A stretch of DNA of 45,238 bases from Hinthialibacter sp964556895 (lineage in GTDB: Bacteria > Hinthialibacterota > Hinthialibacteria > Hinthialibacterales > Hinthialibacteraceae). This document shows positions 7,521 through 15,109 of the stretch, piece after piece. Where the stretch lies: positions 1-45,238 of the forward strand of contig CAZKYC010000032.1 of NCBI GenBank assembly GCA_964556895.1. The letters run 5' to 3'. The notes under the pieces are model-generated. The model searched no databases. It was not told where the DNA came from and worked only from the letters and a program-made list of their open reading frames with translations. The translations under genes were made by a program, and so were the position numbers. Each line of letters opens with the position of its first letter. Position 1 is the stretch's first letter.

Positions 7521-7549
7521 CTAAGTTTTTAGATGAATTCAGGTATGAT
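7521..7549 (+). promoter_or_regulatory. Promoter and candidate operator of the CoADR-rhodanese gene
   Basis: TATGAT at 7544-7549 is a good -10, though no clear -35 is seen. CTAA-GTTT-TTAG at 7521-7532, the same core and spacing as the dyad at the arsR promoter, lies where the -35/spacer would be. The remaining 7264-7520 stretch is AT-rich, with no gene recognised in the 426-bp gap. Confidence 0.45.
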
Positions 7550-7584
7550 AAAACTGTGAAATTCAAATTGGAGATTACGAAACA

Positions 7585-9273
7585 ATGAATGCAGCCAACC
7601 ATAAGAAAATCGTCGTTATCGGAGCCGTCGCGGGCGGCGCCAAGAGCGCGGCCAAAGCCCGGCGGCAAGACCCCTACGCCGAAATCACCATTTACACCGA
7701 AGAAGAATTTATTTCATACGCGGGATGCGGGGAGCCTTATTATATCGCCGACGAAATCAAAGACAAAAGCCAGTTGTTGGCGCGTACGCCTGAGCAGTTT
7801 AAAGAGAATATGGATATTGATGTCCATACCTGCCATCGCGTGATCAAGATTGATCCAACCCAAAAAACCGTCACCGTAAACGCGCTAAAAGAAAATAAAG
7901 AATTTGAAGTTGACTACGACGCTTTGGTCATCGCGACAGGAGCGCGGCCGATTGTCCCTCCAATTCCCGGGCGTGAATTGCCTGGGGTATATCAGCTGCG
8001 CACCATCCCAGATACGCTCGCGATTCGAGAGAAAGTTGACAGCGGCGGCGTCAAACACGCCGTTGTGGTCGGGGGCGGTTATATCGGCCTCGAAATGGTC
8101 GAAAGTTTCACCGCGCGCGGCATCCAGGTCACGATTATTGAGCGGCTGCCTCAACTGGCGCCGCCGTATGATGAAGACGTCGCCAGACATATCGAAAACG
8201 AACTGAAGACACACGGCGTCGATGTTCGCCTCAACCAATCGGTCGAAGAAATTATCGGCTCGGCTGAAACCGGCGTACGCGCGGTGAAAGCCGGCGGCGA
8301 GATCATTGAGACTGATCTGGTCTTGCTCTCGGTCGGCATTCGCCCCAACACAGAACTCGCCAAAGATGCGGGCGTTGAGTTAGGGCCGACTGGCGCCATC
8401 AAAGTCGACAAGCGAATGGAGACCAACCTATCCGGCGTCTTCGCGGCGGGCGACTGCGCCGAGACTTACCACCAGGTCACAGGCAAACCGGTGTGGATTG
8501 CGCTTGGCTCAACCGCCAACAAAATGGGCCGCGTGGTGGGCGTCAACATCACCGGCGGAAACGACAAATTCGCTGGCGTATTGGGCACCTCAATCTTTCG
8601 CGTGTTTGACCTGAATGTCGCGGGCGCCGGGTTGATTGAACGTGACGCTGTCAAAGAAGGCTATGACATCGAGGTCGCGGTCGTGCCCGGCGGCGACCGC
8701 CCCCATTACATGCCCGACGCCAAACGCGTCATCGTCAAGCTCATCGCATCAAAGTCAAACCACCGCATCTTAGGCGCCCAGGTTTGGGGCAACGGTAAAG
8801 TCGATAAGACAATCGACACCATCGCCACCGCCATTCAACTCAAAGCGACTGTGGATGACCTTCAACAACTCGACCTGGCATACGCCCCGCCCTTCGCGCC
8901 CGCGCTGGGCAACCCCATCGTCGCCGCCAATGTCTTAATGAACAAACTTGACGGCTCAACTGAGGGCGTCCTGCCGGGAAAGGTCATTGAACAAAAAAAA
9001 GAGAAAAACGACTTCGTCTTTTTGGATGTACGCGGCCCCAAGATCATGAAACAGGTATGCTTTGAAGAGTGTGAAAACATCCCGATGAAGGATTTACGCA
9101 AGCGCTGTGAAGAGCTGCCGCGCGATAAAGAGATCATCACGTCGTGTAACATCGGGTTAAACGCGGCGTTGGCGTATCGCGTCTTAAAAAGCAATGGCTT
9201 TGAGAAGATTAAATATATGGACGGTGGGATCACCGCGTTCCCTGAGCCAAAGCCCGGGCCGGCGGCGGAGTAG
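7585..9273 (+). CDS. CoA-disulfide reductase-like flavoprotein with C-terminal rhodanese domain
   Basis: 562-residue fusion. Residues 1-450 form a pyridine-nucleotide-disulfide oxidoreductase: FAD loop VVIGAVAGGAKSA (10-22), single redox-active Cys48 in YAGCGEPYY as in the CoA-disulfide reductase class, ATGARP, NAD loop VVVGGGYIGLE and the second FAD motif AAGDCAE, then the dimerisation domain. Residues from about 470 form a rhodanese domain (DFVFLDVRGP) with a catalytic Cys near 521 in SCNIGLNAA. Such CoADR-Rhd proteins reduce CoA persulfide, polysulfide or CoA disulfide with NAD(P)H. The loop has Asn where the usual CxxGxR motif has Arg. GGAG precedes the ATG. The divergent ArsR gene is the likely regulator. 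Confidence 0.93.
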   Translation: MNAANHKKIVVIGAVAGGAKSAAKARRQDPYAEITIYTEEEFISYAGCGEPYYIADEIKDKSQLLARTPEQFKENMDIDVHTCHRVIKIDPTQKTVTVNALKENKEFEVDYDALVIATGARPIVPPIPGRELPGVYQLRTIPDTLAIREKVDSGGVKHAVVVGGGYIGLEMVESFTARGIQVTIIERLPQLAPPYDEDVARHIENELKTHGVDVRLNQSVEEIIGSAETGVRAVKAGGEIIETDLVLLSVGIRPNTELAKDAGVELGPTGAIKVDKRMETNLSGVFAAGDCAETYHQVTGKPVWIALGSTANKMGRVVGVNITGGNDKFAGVLGTSIFRVFDLNVAGAGLIERDAVKEGYDIEVAVVPGGDRPHYMPDAKRVIVKLIASKSNHRILGAQVWGNGKVDKTIDTIATAIQLKATVDDLQQLDLAYAPPFAPALGNPIVAANVLMNKLDGSTEGVLPGKVIEQKKEKNDFVFLDVRGPKIMKQVCFEECENIPMKDLRKRCEELPRDKEIITSCNIGLNAALAYRVLKSNGFEKIKYMDGGITAFPEPKPGPAAE

Positions 9274-9289
9274 GACTATTCAATTGCTG

Positions 9290-9506
9290 TCCGCCTCTTG
9301 GCGGCGGCTTGGCTCGACACCCGTACAACTCTTCGCTCGTGTCATTGTGAGGGAGTGAAACGACCAAAGCAATCCGCCGCGGCGGACATCATGAAATGCG
9401 AGATTGCCTCGCTTCGCGGTGAACGCCCTTGCCGTCCGGCTAGCAGTTCCCCTTGCCGGGCCTGCAGAGGACTTTCACCTCCAAGTCGATGCGCCCTGCC
9501 GGGCGC
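9290..9506. repeat. Mosaic of short intergenic palindromic repeats
   Basis: This non-coding stretch after the CoADR gene contains CCGCC-TCTT-GGCGG (9290-9303), a motif like GTCATTG-GAGGGAG-GA followed by AAGCAATC and later GATTGCCTCGCTTCGC (9340-9418), which are inverted halves of a widespread type of bacterial intergenic repeat, the perfect palindrome TCCGCCGCGGCGGA (9373-9386), and GCGCCC-TGCC-GGGCGC (9491-9506). No gene is seen. Confidence 0.5.
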
Positions 9507-9507
9507 A

Positions 9508-9544
9508 CAAACAAAAACCGGGGCGGAAGATTACCGCCCCGGTT
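9508..9544 (-). terminator. Intrinsic terminator of the CBM9-like protein gene
   Basis: On the minus strand an 11-bp perfect stem (AACCGGGGCGG with CCGCCCCGGTT, loop of seven) is followed by TTTTTGTTTG. It starts 28 bases after the stop codon. Confidence 0.88.
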
Positions 9545-9571
9545 GAACTTCTAAGAACGATCTGAATACTG

Positions 9572-11713
9572 TTAATACAAACCCCAATTTGAAACGGGCG
9601 AGTCATTGGGCAGCAGCTGCATCAACGCCCAGGCCGATTCATCCTGGTGAGCTTCGACGATGGTTCCATCATCTTTGGTCGTATAGAAGCCCCATTTACC
9701 CGTGCGTTCGCCTGCGCCGACTTCGCTGTCGTTCATCAAGATTTCAAACCCAAGAACGTCACGATCAACAGGCGACAACACGCTGTCTTTGGCGAATTGA
9801 TATTCAACCACATAGCCCGTCCCATCAGCGCGCTCGCGGGCGCCATAGTTCCAGACGCTGCCGTCTTCAGAATAGAAGAAGCCGTCGCCTTCAACAGGCG
9901 TCGGTTGGTTGTTGCCGCCAATCTGGTGGCCGTCGCCAACGACGGTGCATTGAATGCCAAACGGGCCGTCTTCGCGGTCGGTGGTGCGTGACAGGTTTCC
10001 GTCTAAGAAGACTTCGATGCTGTCGGTGTTCCACGCCTGGTCAGGGTTTTCAAAATAGGCCAGGTTTGAATCGGTCACGTCGCAGCCGACATAGATCGAC
10101 TCACTGTCATGGAACACATAGAAGGTCACATTTTGATCGTCGGCGGGATATTCATTGCCGAAGATATGGACGCCAGGCGCTTCGTTGCCGTCAGAGGCGT
10201 CATGGTCAAAATAGTATGAATTTGCGCCCGCGTATTCATCATCGTTAATCACGCCGTCAAGTTGAACGGTATTGTTGAGAAACGGCGTTTCGACGCGTAA
10301 ATCCCATAATTCTGGATACACATAGAACAACGAGTCGGTTCCACGCGTGTTAATGCCGCCAACCGTACCAGAGAACGAAACGGATTCATTCGCGGATTGC
10401 GGCGCTGTGATTTTGTAAGACACAGTCTTTGAACCGTTGGCGAGGTCAACAGTCCATGTAATCACGCCATCCGCTAGTAAGCCGCCATCAGAGATTTCGC
10501 TGACGTCCCAGCCAGCGGGCGCGTTTTCAATCACTTCATACTCTTGCTCATCGCCTTCGGCGGTGACGGTCAATTCGACGTCAAAGGTTTCGCCGCCCTG
10601 GAAGGCGGTGCTTGAAATTGAGCGCTCACCCAAGACAAACGTAGTAGCGAGACCATAGCGCAGGTTATCAATATAGACACTGCCTGTCGCGTTGGCGTCC
10701 ATTTGGGTGATGAAGCTGAGCGTCATCCAACCATTGGGGTCTTCTAATGACGCTAGGTGAGGCAGCACGTCAACAACCCACGATACCGTACGCCAATCGT
10801 CTTGGTTTGTGATGCCGCGGATGCCATGGCCGACATAGCCGCCGCTGGATGATTCAAAGACCAGTTGGAAGTTATGCCAAGTCCCCGCGAAGTCGGCGCT
10901 CATGCGAACGTCGACGGTGATATCGACCAGTTTGTCCCATTGATCAAAATCATCCATCGCGCTAACAGTTTGAATGGGACGAACCCAGCCGCCCGGCATG
11001 ATTGATTCGAGATAGTCGTCGCCTTCGGCCGGTTCTACGATGGCGTCGCCCATCATTAAGTCGACGGCGTCTGATTCGCGAATCGTCCAGCCTTGCGGAT
11101 ACCCTGTGTCAGGATCAGGTTCATTGAATCCATAGGCGAGAACTTCTTGAACGCCAGAGGTGTTGCCCGGACGGAAGCCGTAAATCTCGTCGATGTAGAA
11201 CTTCCCTGTCGCGCCGTTGTTGGCGCCCGGGTTCCAGATGAATTGCAACTGCCCAAATGATGAATTGCTCTCGGCGCTAATGCGGTCGATCGGCAAGACG
11301 ATGTGATGCCATTCACCCGTAGTCGAAACCGCAGGGGAGCTTAATTCGTTTCCGTTGCCCGACATGACGCGCATTGTGAAATCGCCGTTCTGATGAGGGA
11401 CGGATCCATCCAGGAAGTAAATCCAGAAATGAAGTTCCCTCATACCGGTCAAGTCAACTGGATTGGGAAAGTTAATGGTAGTTTGGGTCCAAGCGCCTGA
11501 ATTGGTGTCATATTCGCCATACAGTGCGTTTATACCCTCGTGACGTGGGACATCGTCAAATTCAGGGTCGTCGACCAATGAATAAACAATTGTCCCGCCA
11601 GTAATGGTGATGTCGATATCGGTTTCAAAATTATTGATATCGACCCGTTGATCTTCTGCGGCGAACGCCGCTCCTGCAATAACCAAAGATGCAAAAACAA
11701 ACCATTTACTCAT
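9572..11713 (-). CDS. Secreted multidomain beta-sandwich protein with CBM9/DOMON-like C-terminus
   Basis: 713 residues from the ATG at 11713, which has GGAGGAGG ten bases upstream; a TTG two codons earlier is too close to that site. A Sec signal peptide (MSKWFVFASLVIAGAAFA) is followed by two jelly-roll-like modules (about 20-165 and 175-345; both end in FYIDEI/VYIDNL strands), a DUF11/NEW3-like segment (about 350-455), and a CBM9/DOMON-type domain (about 475-700) with VQLDGVINDDEY, SIYVGCDVTDSN and NTDSIEVFLDG. CBM9 domains bind carbohydrate ends; DOMON relatives bind haem or sugar. No catalytic domain is visible, so it is probably a secreted glycan-binding protein. It has its own terminator and a promoter region with three dyads. 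Confidence 0.75.
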   Translation of the reverse strand: MSKWFVFASLVIAGAAFAAEDQRVDINNFETDIDITITGGTIVYSLVDDPEFDDVPRHEGINALYGEYDTNSGAWTQTTINFPNPVDLTGMRELHFWIYFLDGSVPHQNGDFTMRVMSGNGNELSSPAVSTTGEWHHIVLPIDRISAESNSSFGQLQFIWNPGANNGATGKFYIDEIYGFRPGNTSGVQEVLAYGFNEPDPDTGYPQGWTIRESDAVDLMMGDAIVEPAEGDDYLESIMPGGWVRPIQTVSAMDDFDQWDKLVDITVDVRMSADFAGTWHNFQLVFESSSGGYVGHGIRGITNQDDWRTVSWVVDVLPHLASLEDPNGWMTLSFITQMDANATGSVYIDNLRYGLATTFVLGERSISSTAFQGGETFDVELTVTAEGDEQEYEVIENAPAGWDVSEISDGGLLADGVITWTVDLANGSKTVSYKITAPQSANESVSFSGTVGGINTRGTDSLFYVYPELWDLRVETPFLNNTVQLDGVINDDEYAGANSYYFDHDASDGNEAPGVHIFGNEYPADDQNVTFYVFHDSESIYVGCDVTDSNLAYFENPDQAWNTDSIEVFLDGNLSRTTDREDGPFGIQCTVVGDGHQIGGNNQPTPVEGDGFFYSEDGSVWNYGARERADGTGYVVEYQFAKDSVLSPVDRDVLGFEILMNDSEVGAGERTGKWGFYTTKDDGTIVEAHQDESAWALMQLLPNDSPVSNWGLY

Positions 11714-11749
11714 AATCAAGTTGCCTCCTCCAAGATGTGATGTTTAAGT

Positions 11750-11806
11750 GAACATGCGCATAATTTGCATGTTCCTATACGAATAGGTATCACGTCAAGA
11801 CGTGAT
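11750..11806. promoter_or_regulatory. Three consecutive inverted repeats upstream of the CBM9-like gene
   Basis: GAACATGC/GCATGTTC (11750-11774, nine-base spacer), CCTAT-ACGA-ATAGG (11774-11787) and ATCACGTC-AA-GACGTGAT (11789-11806) are all perfect and nearly abutting, 37-93 bases before the gene start. They may be operators or a structured 5' leader. The last one contains TTGACG on the minus strand, a possible -35. Confidence 0.5.
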
Positions 11807-11927
11807 TGTCAGTTATAAATAAACCTTACAAAACCAGTAATATTCATATGCAAGAAGGCTGAGGATGATGCGGAGCCAAGAGCGATAGAGGGTAAGTAAA
11901 AAATTGGCGCTGCGTCTGATTTAGATA

Positions 11928-12587
11928 TCAACGACGAATGACTTCGATAGAAACCTGGTAGCCCAACTCGTTATTGGATGAAGCGCCAGGAAAATCCATC
12001 AAAGCAAGATAGAGCGATCGCGCATCCCGGGGCACAACCACCTGGCGGCGCTGGCCAATGATAAAGGGCGTTGGGCTGTTGTTAAACAGTCCAATTAAGG
12101 CGCCAATTGGCGCTTGGATGGCGTTGATCTTTCTCACAGGCCCGGCTTCGATCTGGGTTGTCCAACCGCTAGGGCCAAATTCGATATTGCGATTGGGGAT
12201 GTGTCGAGCGACGCCGCTGGCGTAGACATCCAGCGTTTCTCCACCGCGAATAATATCTAATAACGCGCGGATGGGGCTATTATCGGGCGCGACGTCTTGC
12301 ATGTGCCCATCTGGGCTTTCGAGCGCAACGCCGTCTTTGGCGCCCGCCAGAAAGATGTTGGTCGTTGCGGGGACAAACAGCGTGTAGGTTCCTAAATAGC
12401 CAAACTCACGGCGCGAGTCAATCATGGTAGGCGCATTCAAAAACGAGTCGCGAGGCGTGAGAATGTCAGGGTTTGGAATCGTTATATTGCAACCCGATAA
12501 TGCGGCGCCCCCCATGGCTGCGCCGAATGCTTGAATTGCCCTGCGACGACTAATTTTTGAGGCCGTTTTAGGTTGAGTCGTTTTCAT
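11928..12587 (-). CDS. Tat-signal lipoprotein with LecA/PA-IL-like C-terminal region
   Basis: 219 residues from the ATG at 12587, chosen because GGAG lies 11 bases upstream; a TTG seven codons earlier has none. The N-terminus combines a twin-arginine motif (SRRRAIQAF, 13-21) with a lipobox LSGC (Cys33), so it should be exported folded and lipid-anchored. The C-terminal half (INAIQAPIGALIGLF, PFIIGQRRQ, LYLALMDFPG, then YQVSIEVIR) resembles the PA-IL/LecA-like galactose-binding beta-sandwich, whose calcium site uses the D-x-pG-x-x-xN pattern seen in MDFPGASSNNELG. That assignment is by pattern and is moderate. It follows the MFS gene on the same strand but behind a terminator. Confidence 0.65.
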   Translation of the reverse strand: MKTTQPKTASKISRRRAIQAFGAAMGGAALSGCNITIPNPDILTPRDSFLNAPTMIDSRREFGYLGTYTLFVPATTNIFLAGAKDGVALESPDGHMQDVAPDNSPIRALLDIIRGGETLDVYASGVARHIPNRNIEFGPSGWTTQIEAGPVRKINAIQAPIGALIGLFNNSPTPFIIGQRRQVVVPRDARSLYLALMDFPGASSNNELGYQVSIEVIRR

Positions 12588-12602
12588 GAGTTCGGTTGCT
12601 CC

Positions 12603-12658
12603 AAACAAAAGCCCTCTTACGCTACGTTCAAGTTACACTGATTGTAGCATAAGAGGGC
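12603..12658 (-). terminator. Terminator of the MFS transporter gene
   Basis: A 15-bp stem (GCCCTCTTATGCTAC with GTAGCGTAAGAGGGC, one wobble) with an 18-base loop is followed on the minus strand by TTTTGTTT. It sits between the MFS stop and the lipoprotein start. Confidence 0.85.
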
Positions 12659-12685
12659 GGTTGATTGAAACATATAACGTTATGG

Positions 12686-13912
12686 TTATGCAGCCGCCAG
12701 GTCTTTCTCGTTGTCTTTGACCTCTGGCTCTTTGAAGACCGCAAGAAACACGATGGCGCACAGAATGGTCAGCACAACGGGGACGATAAAGACATATGTC
12801 CAGTTGACCATTGGGTCGCCGCCGCCAACGGCAGCTGTGGTAAAGATGGTGCGCACCCAGCCCGCGAACACACCGCCCAAGGTCATTCCCATACCAAACG
12901 TAACGAAGGTGAGAAGCGCCTGGGCCGAGTTTCGAATGTCTTTGGGCGACGCCTTGTCAACATAAATCTGACCGACGATAAAGAAGAACACATAACAGAG
13001 GCCATGAAGCGGCAGCGATGCGAGAATCAACCACAACGGCCCGCCTATCGCAAAGATGATATAGCGCACTGGCCAGGCGATGATGCCAATCGCGATTGAC
13101 ATCTTGACGCCTGCGCGCGGCAATACAATTGGCAGCAATACAATCAGCGAAATGATTTCTGCGATCTGGGCCAGCGTCATCCAAGCGGGGATGTCTTCAG
13201 GAACCATGCCTAAGTCGACTAAAAATGGGCCAGTCAAGTAATAGTAGAATTGCAGTTCGGTCGCCACAACAAATGAGATAATCATGAAGGTCAAAAACGT
13301 CGGGTCTTTCAGAAGTTTCAGCGCTTCAATAAAAGCGACCGGGTTTTCGGCCTCTTTCTTAGGCGGCGTGTGAGGCAGGAAGAAACTAAACACACCATAG
13401 ATGACGCCTGCGTATCCGGCCAGTCTCATACAATTGGCGCCGTCAGGGTTAATGCGCAGCCAATAGGTCAAGGCGAAGCCTGATAAGATCCAGCCGATGG
13501 TTCCCCAGATACGAATCCAACCAAAGTCGCGTTCTACGTTCTTTAAGTTTTGAAAGCAAATTACGTTGGTTAATGGAATCGTCGGCGCATAAAACATCGA
13601 CCAGAGAAACATGAGTATCAAGAAGGGCCAATATTCAGTCTGTCCGGCGAGCAACAACATCATCACGCCAGCCAAAATTTGTGATATCGCCAAAAAGCGC
13701 TCGCTGGCCATGTACCGGTCAGCGATCTGGCCGCCGATGAATGGGGCGATCATGGAAGCAAAATAGAGCATACTCATCATCACGCCGCCCTGAAACGCGG
13801 TAAAGTTGAGCGTGTCGTCCATGTAGATCGGCAGGTAAGAATACCAGGCGCCCCAAACCCAATACTGCAACATCATCATGAAACTAAGACGAATCCATAC
13901 ACTAACGCTCAT
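12686..13912 (-). CDS. MFS transporter of the nucleoside:H+ symporter type
   Basis: 408-residue inner-membrane protein with about 12 predicted helices. The N-terminus (MMMLQYWVWGAWYSYLPIYM) and the segments IGGQIADRYMASERFLA, WSMFYAPTIPLTNVICFQNL and FGWIRIWGTIGWILSG match the NupG/XapB-like nucleoside permease family, in which the DFGWIRIWGTIGW region is characteristic. Substrate may be a nucleoside or another small metabolite, since the family is widely expanded in Planctomycetes-like genomes. GAGGAG precedes the ATG. It lies 97 bp downstream of holB with no terminator between, so read-through is possible. Confidence 0.88.
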   Translation of the reverse strand: MSVSVWIRLSFMMMLQYWVWGAWYSYLPIYMDDTLNFTAFQGGVMMSMLYFASMIAPFIGGQIADRYMASERFLAISQILAGVMMLLLAGQTEYWPFLILMFLWSMFYAPTIPLTNVICFQNLKNVERDFGWIRIWGTIGWILSGFALTYWLRINPDGANCMRLAGYAGVIYGVFSFFLPHTPPKKEAENPVAFIEALKLLKDPTFLTFMIISFVVATELQFYYYLTGPFLVDLGMVPEDIPAWMTLAQIAEIISLIVLLPIVLPRAGVKMSIAIGIIAWPVRYIIFAIGGPLWLILASLPLHGLCYVFFFIVGQIYVDKASPKDIRNSAQALLTFVTFGMGMTLGGVFAGWVRTIFTTAAVGGGDPMVNWTYVFIVPVVLTILCAIVFLAVFKEPEVKDNEKDLAAA

Positions 13913-14009
13913 TACTGGCTCCTCATTCGGCGGGATTGATTTTCTTAACAGTCATTCAGAATTAGCGCATTATAAACCCAAACCAAGGCGATTAGGCTAG
14001 TGGCGCGAG

Positions 14010-15002
14010 TTATGCGCCCCGAATTTCGAGAAAAAGTTGAGAAAATAACAAGACCGGGTTCCAATTTCGGTCGAGTCCTTCGATGGCCTCTAAGACGGCC
14101 TCTGTTTTCGCGACCCAGCGCTCAGGCGCCACGCCCTGGCTCATTGTTTGGATGTCAGCCTGGCAATCGGAGTTCACAAACGGCCCGCCTGACGCGCCGC
14201 AGGCCGCCAATGACGCGTCGCGCAACAACCCAGCGAGAATCTGTAGGCGGGCGCGCATTTTATCGCCGTCTTTGGCAAGCCATTCTGAGGCTTCAGTGAC
14301 TGCGGCTTCTTGTTTGAGAACGGCTTGAAGCGCTTTGAATATCTCATCACGCTCTTGCAGGTAACCGTCTTCGACCAGCGTTTGCGCCCGTTCGGGAAGG
14401 CCGCCCGCCGCGCGAGCGACGGTTTCGGCCTCAGCGTTAGACAGGCCTGCGAGGCGGTTAACCAAGCCTTGGGCATCTAGTGGCGCCAGGCGTAGACGCC
14501 GACATCGAGAACGAATGGTAGGCAAGACCGCCGACTCATTGTCGCTCAACAAGATGAACAGCAAGCGCGCGTGAGGCTCTTCGAGCAGTTTTAACAAACT
14601 GTTCGCGGCGGCGATGGTCATGCGGTGGGCGTCGTGCATGAGAAAGATTTTTCGCTCGGCTTCGTGCGGTTCGATGCGGGCGAATTCCATCACCTGGCGC
14701 ATGTGTCCGACCGAATAATCGCGGCCTTTGCGGTCGGGCTTCTCCCAATCGTCTTCGGGGCGCAGTTCGATATAGTCTGGGTGGGTTTTGGCGAGAATGC
14801 GCTGACAGACGGCGCATGCGCCGCAGAAGTCGTTCTCAACCTCAGGGCACAACAAGGTCATCGCCATGGCGCGGCCCACTTCATACTGCCCCGCCCCGGG
14901 CGGCCCATAGATCAGGTGCGTGCCCGATAACATGTCTTTCTCAGACGACCGAATGATCATCTTGCGAACGGTGTCACGGCACGGCGCGTCAGCCCACGGC
15001 AT
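14010..15002 (-). CDS. holB: DNA polymerase III subunit delta'
   Basis: 330 residues from the ATG at 15002, supported by GGAG eight bases upstream; a TTG 19 codons earlier lacks one. The AAA+ clamp-loader fold is clear: THLIYGPPGAGQYEVGRAMA at the P-loop position, the zinc-binding CGACAVCQRI knuckle, KIFLMHDAHRMTIAAANSLLKLLEEP and the SRC arginine-finger motif in TIRSRCRRLRL. The P-loop lacks the Lys-Ser/Thr pair, consistent with delta' being a non-hydrolysing clamp-loader subunit. The C-terminal collar domain is present but divergent. It is divergent from the M15-like peptidase gene. Confidence 0.9.
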   Translation of the reverse strand: MPWADAPCRDTVRKMIIRSSEKDMLSGTHLIYGPPGAGQYEVGRAMAMTLLCPEVENDFCGACAVCQRILAKTHPDYIELRPEDDWEKPDRKGRDYSVGHMRQVMEFARIEPHEAERKIFLMHDAHRMTIAAANSLLKLLEEPHARLLFILLSDNESAVLPTIRSRCRRLRLAPLDAQGLVNRLAGLSNAEAETVARAAGGLPERAQTLVEDGYLQERDEIFKALQAVLKQEAAVTEASEWLAKDGDKMRARLQILAGLLRDASLAACGASGGPFVNSDCQADIQTMSQGVAPERWVAKTEAVLEAIEGLDRNWNPVLLFSQLFLEIRGA

Positions 15003-15109
15003 AATCAAGGCTCCAAATTCGCTCTTGTCAGAAACCACAACTCCCGTGATACTATGCAAGCGAACCGGTTGAAGTCAAGCAATTCATCTTATTCGTTGGT
15101 TGAGGTTTT

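Noticed and set aside
9290..9506. CRISPR array
   Set aside because: The repeats differ from each other and there are no regular spacers or cas genes.
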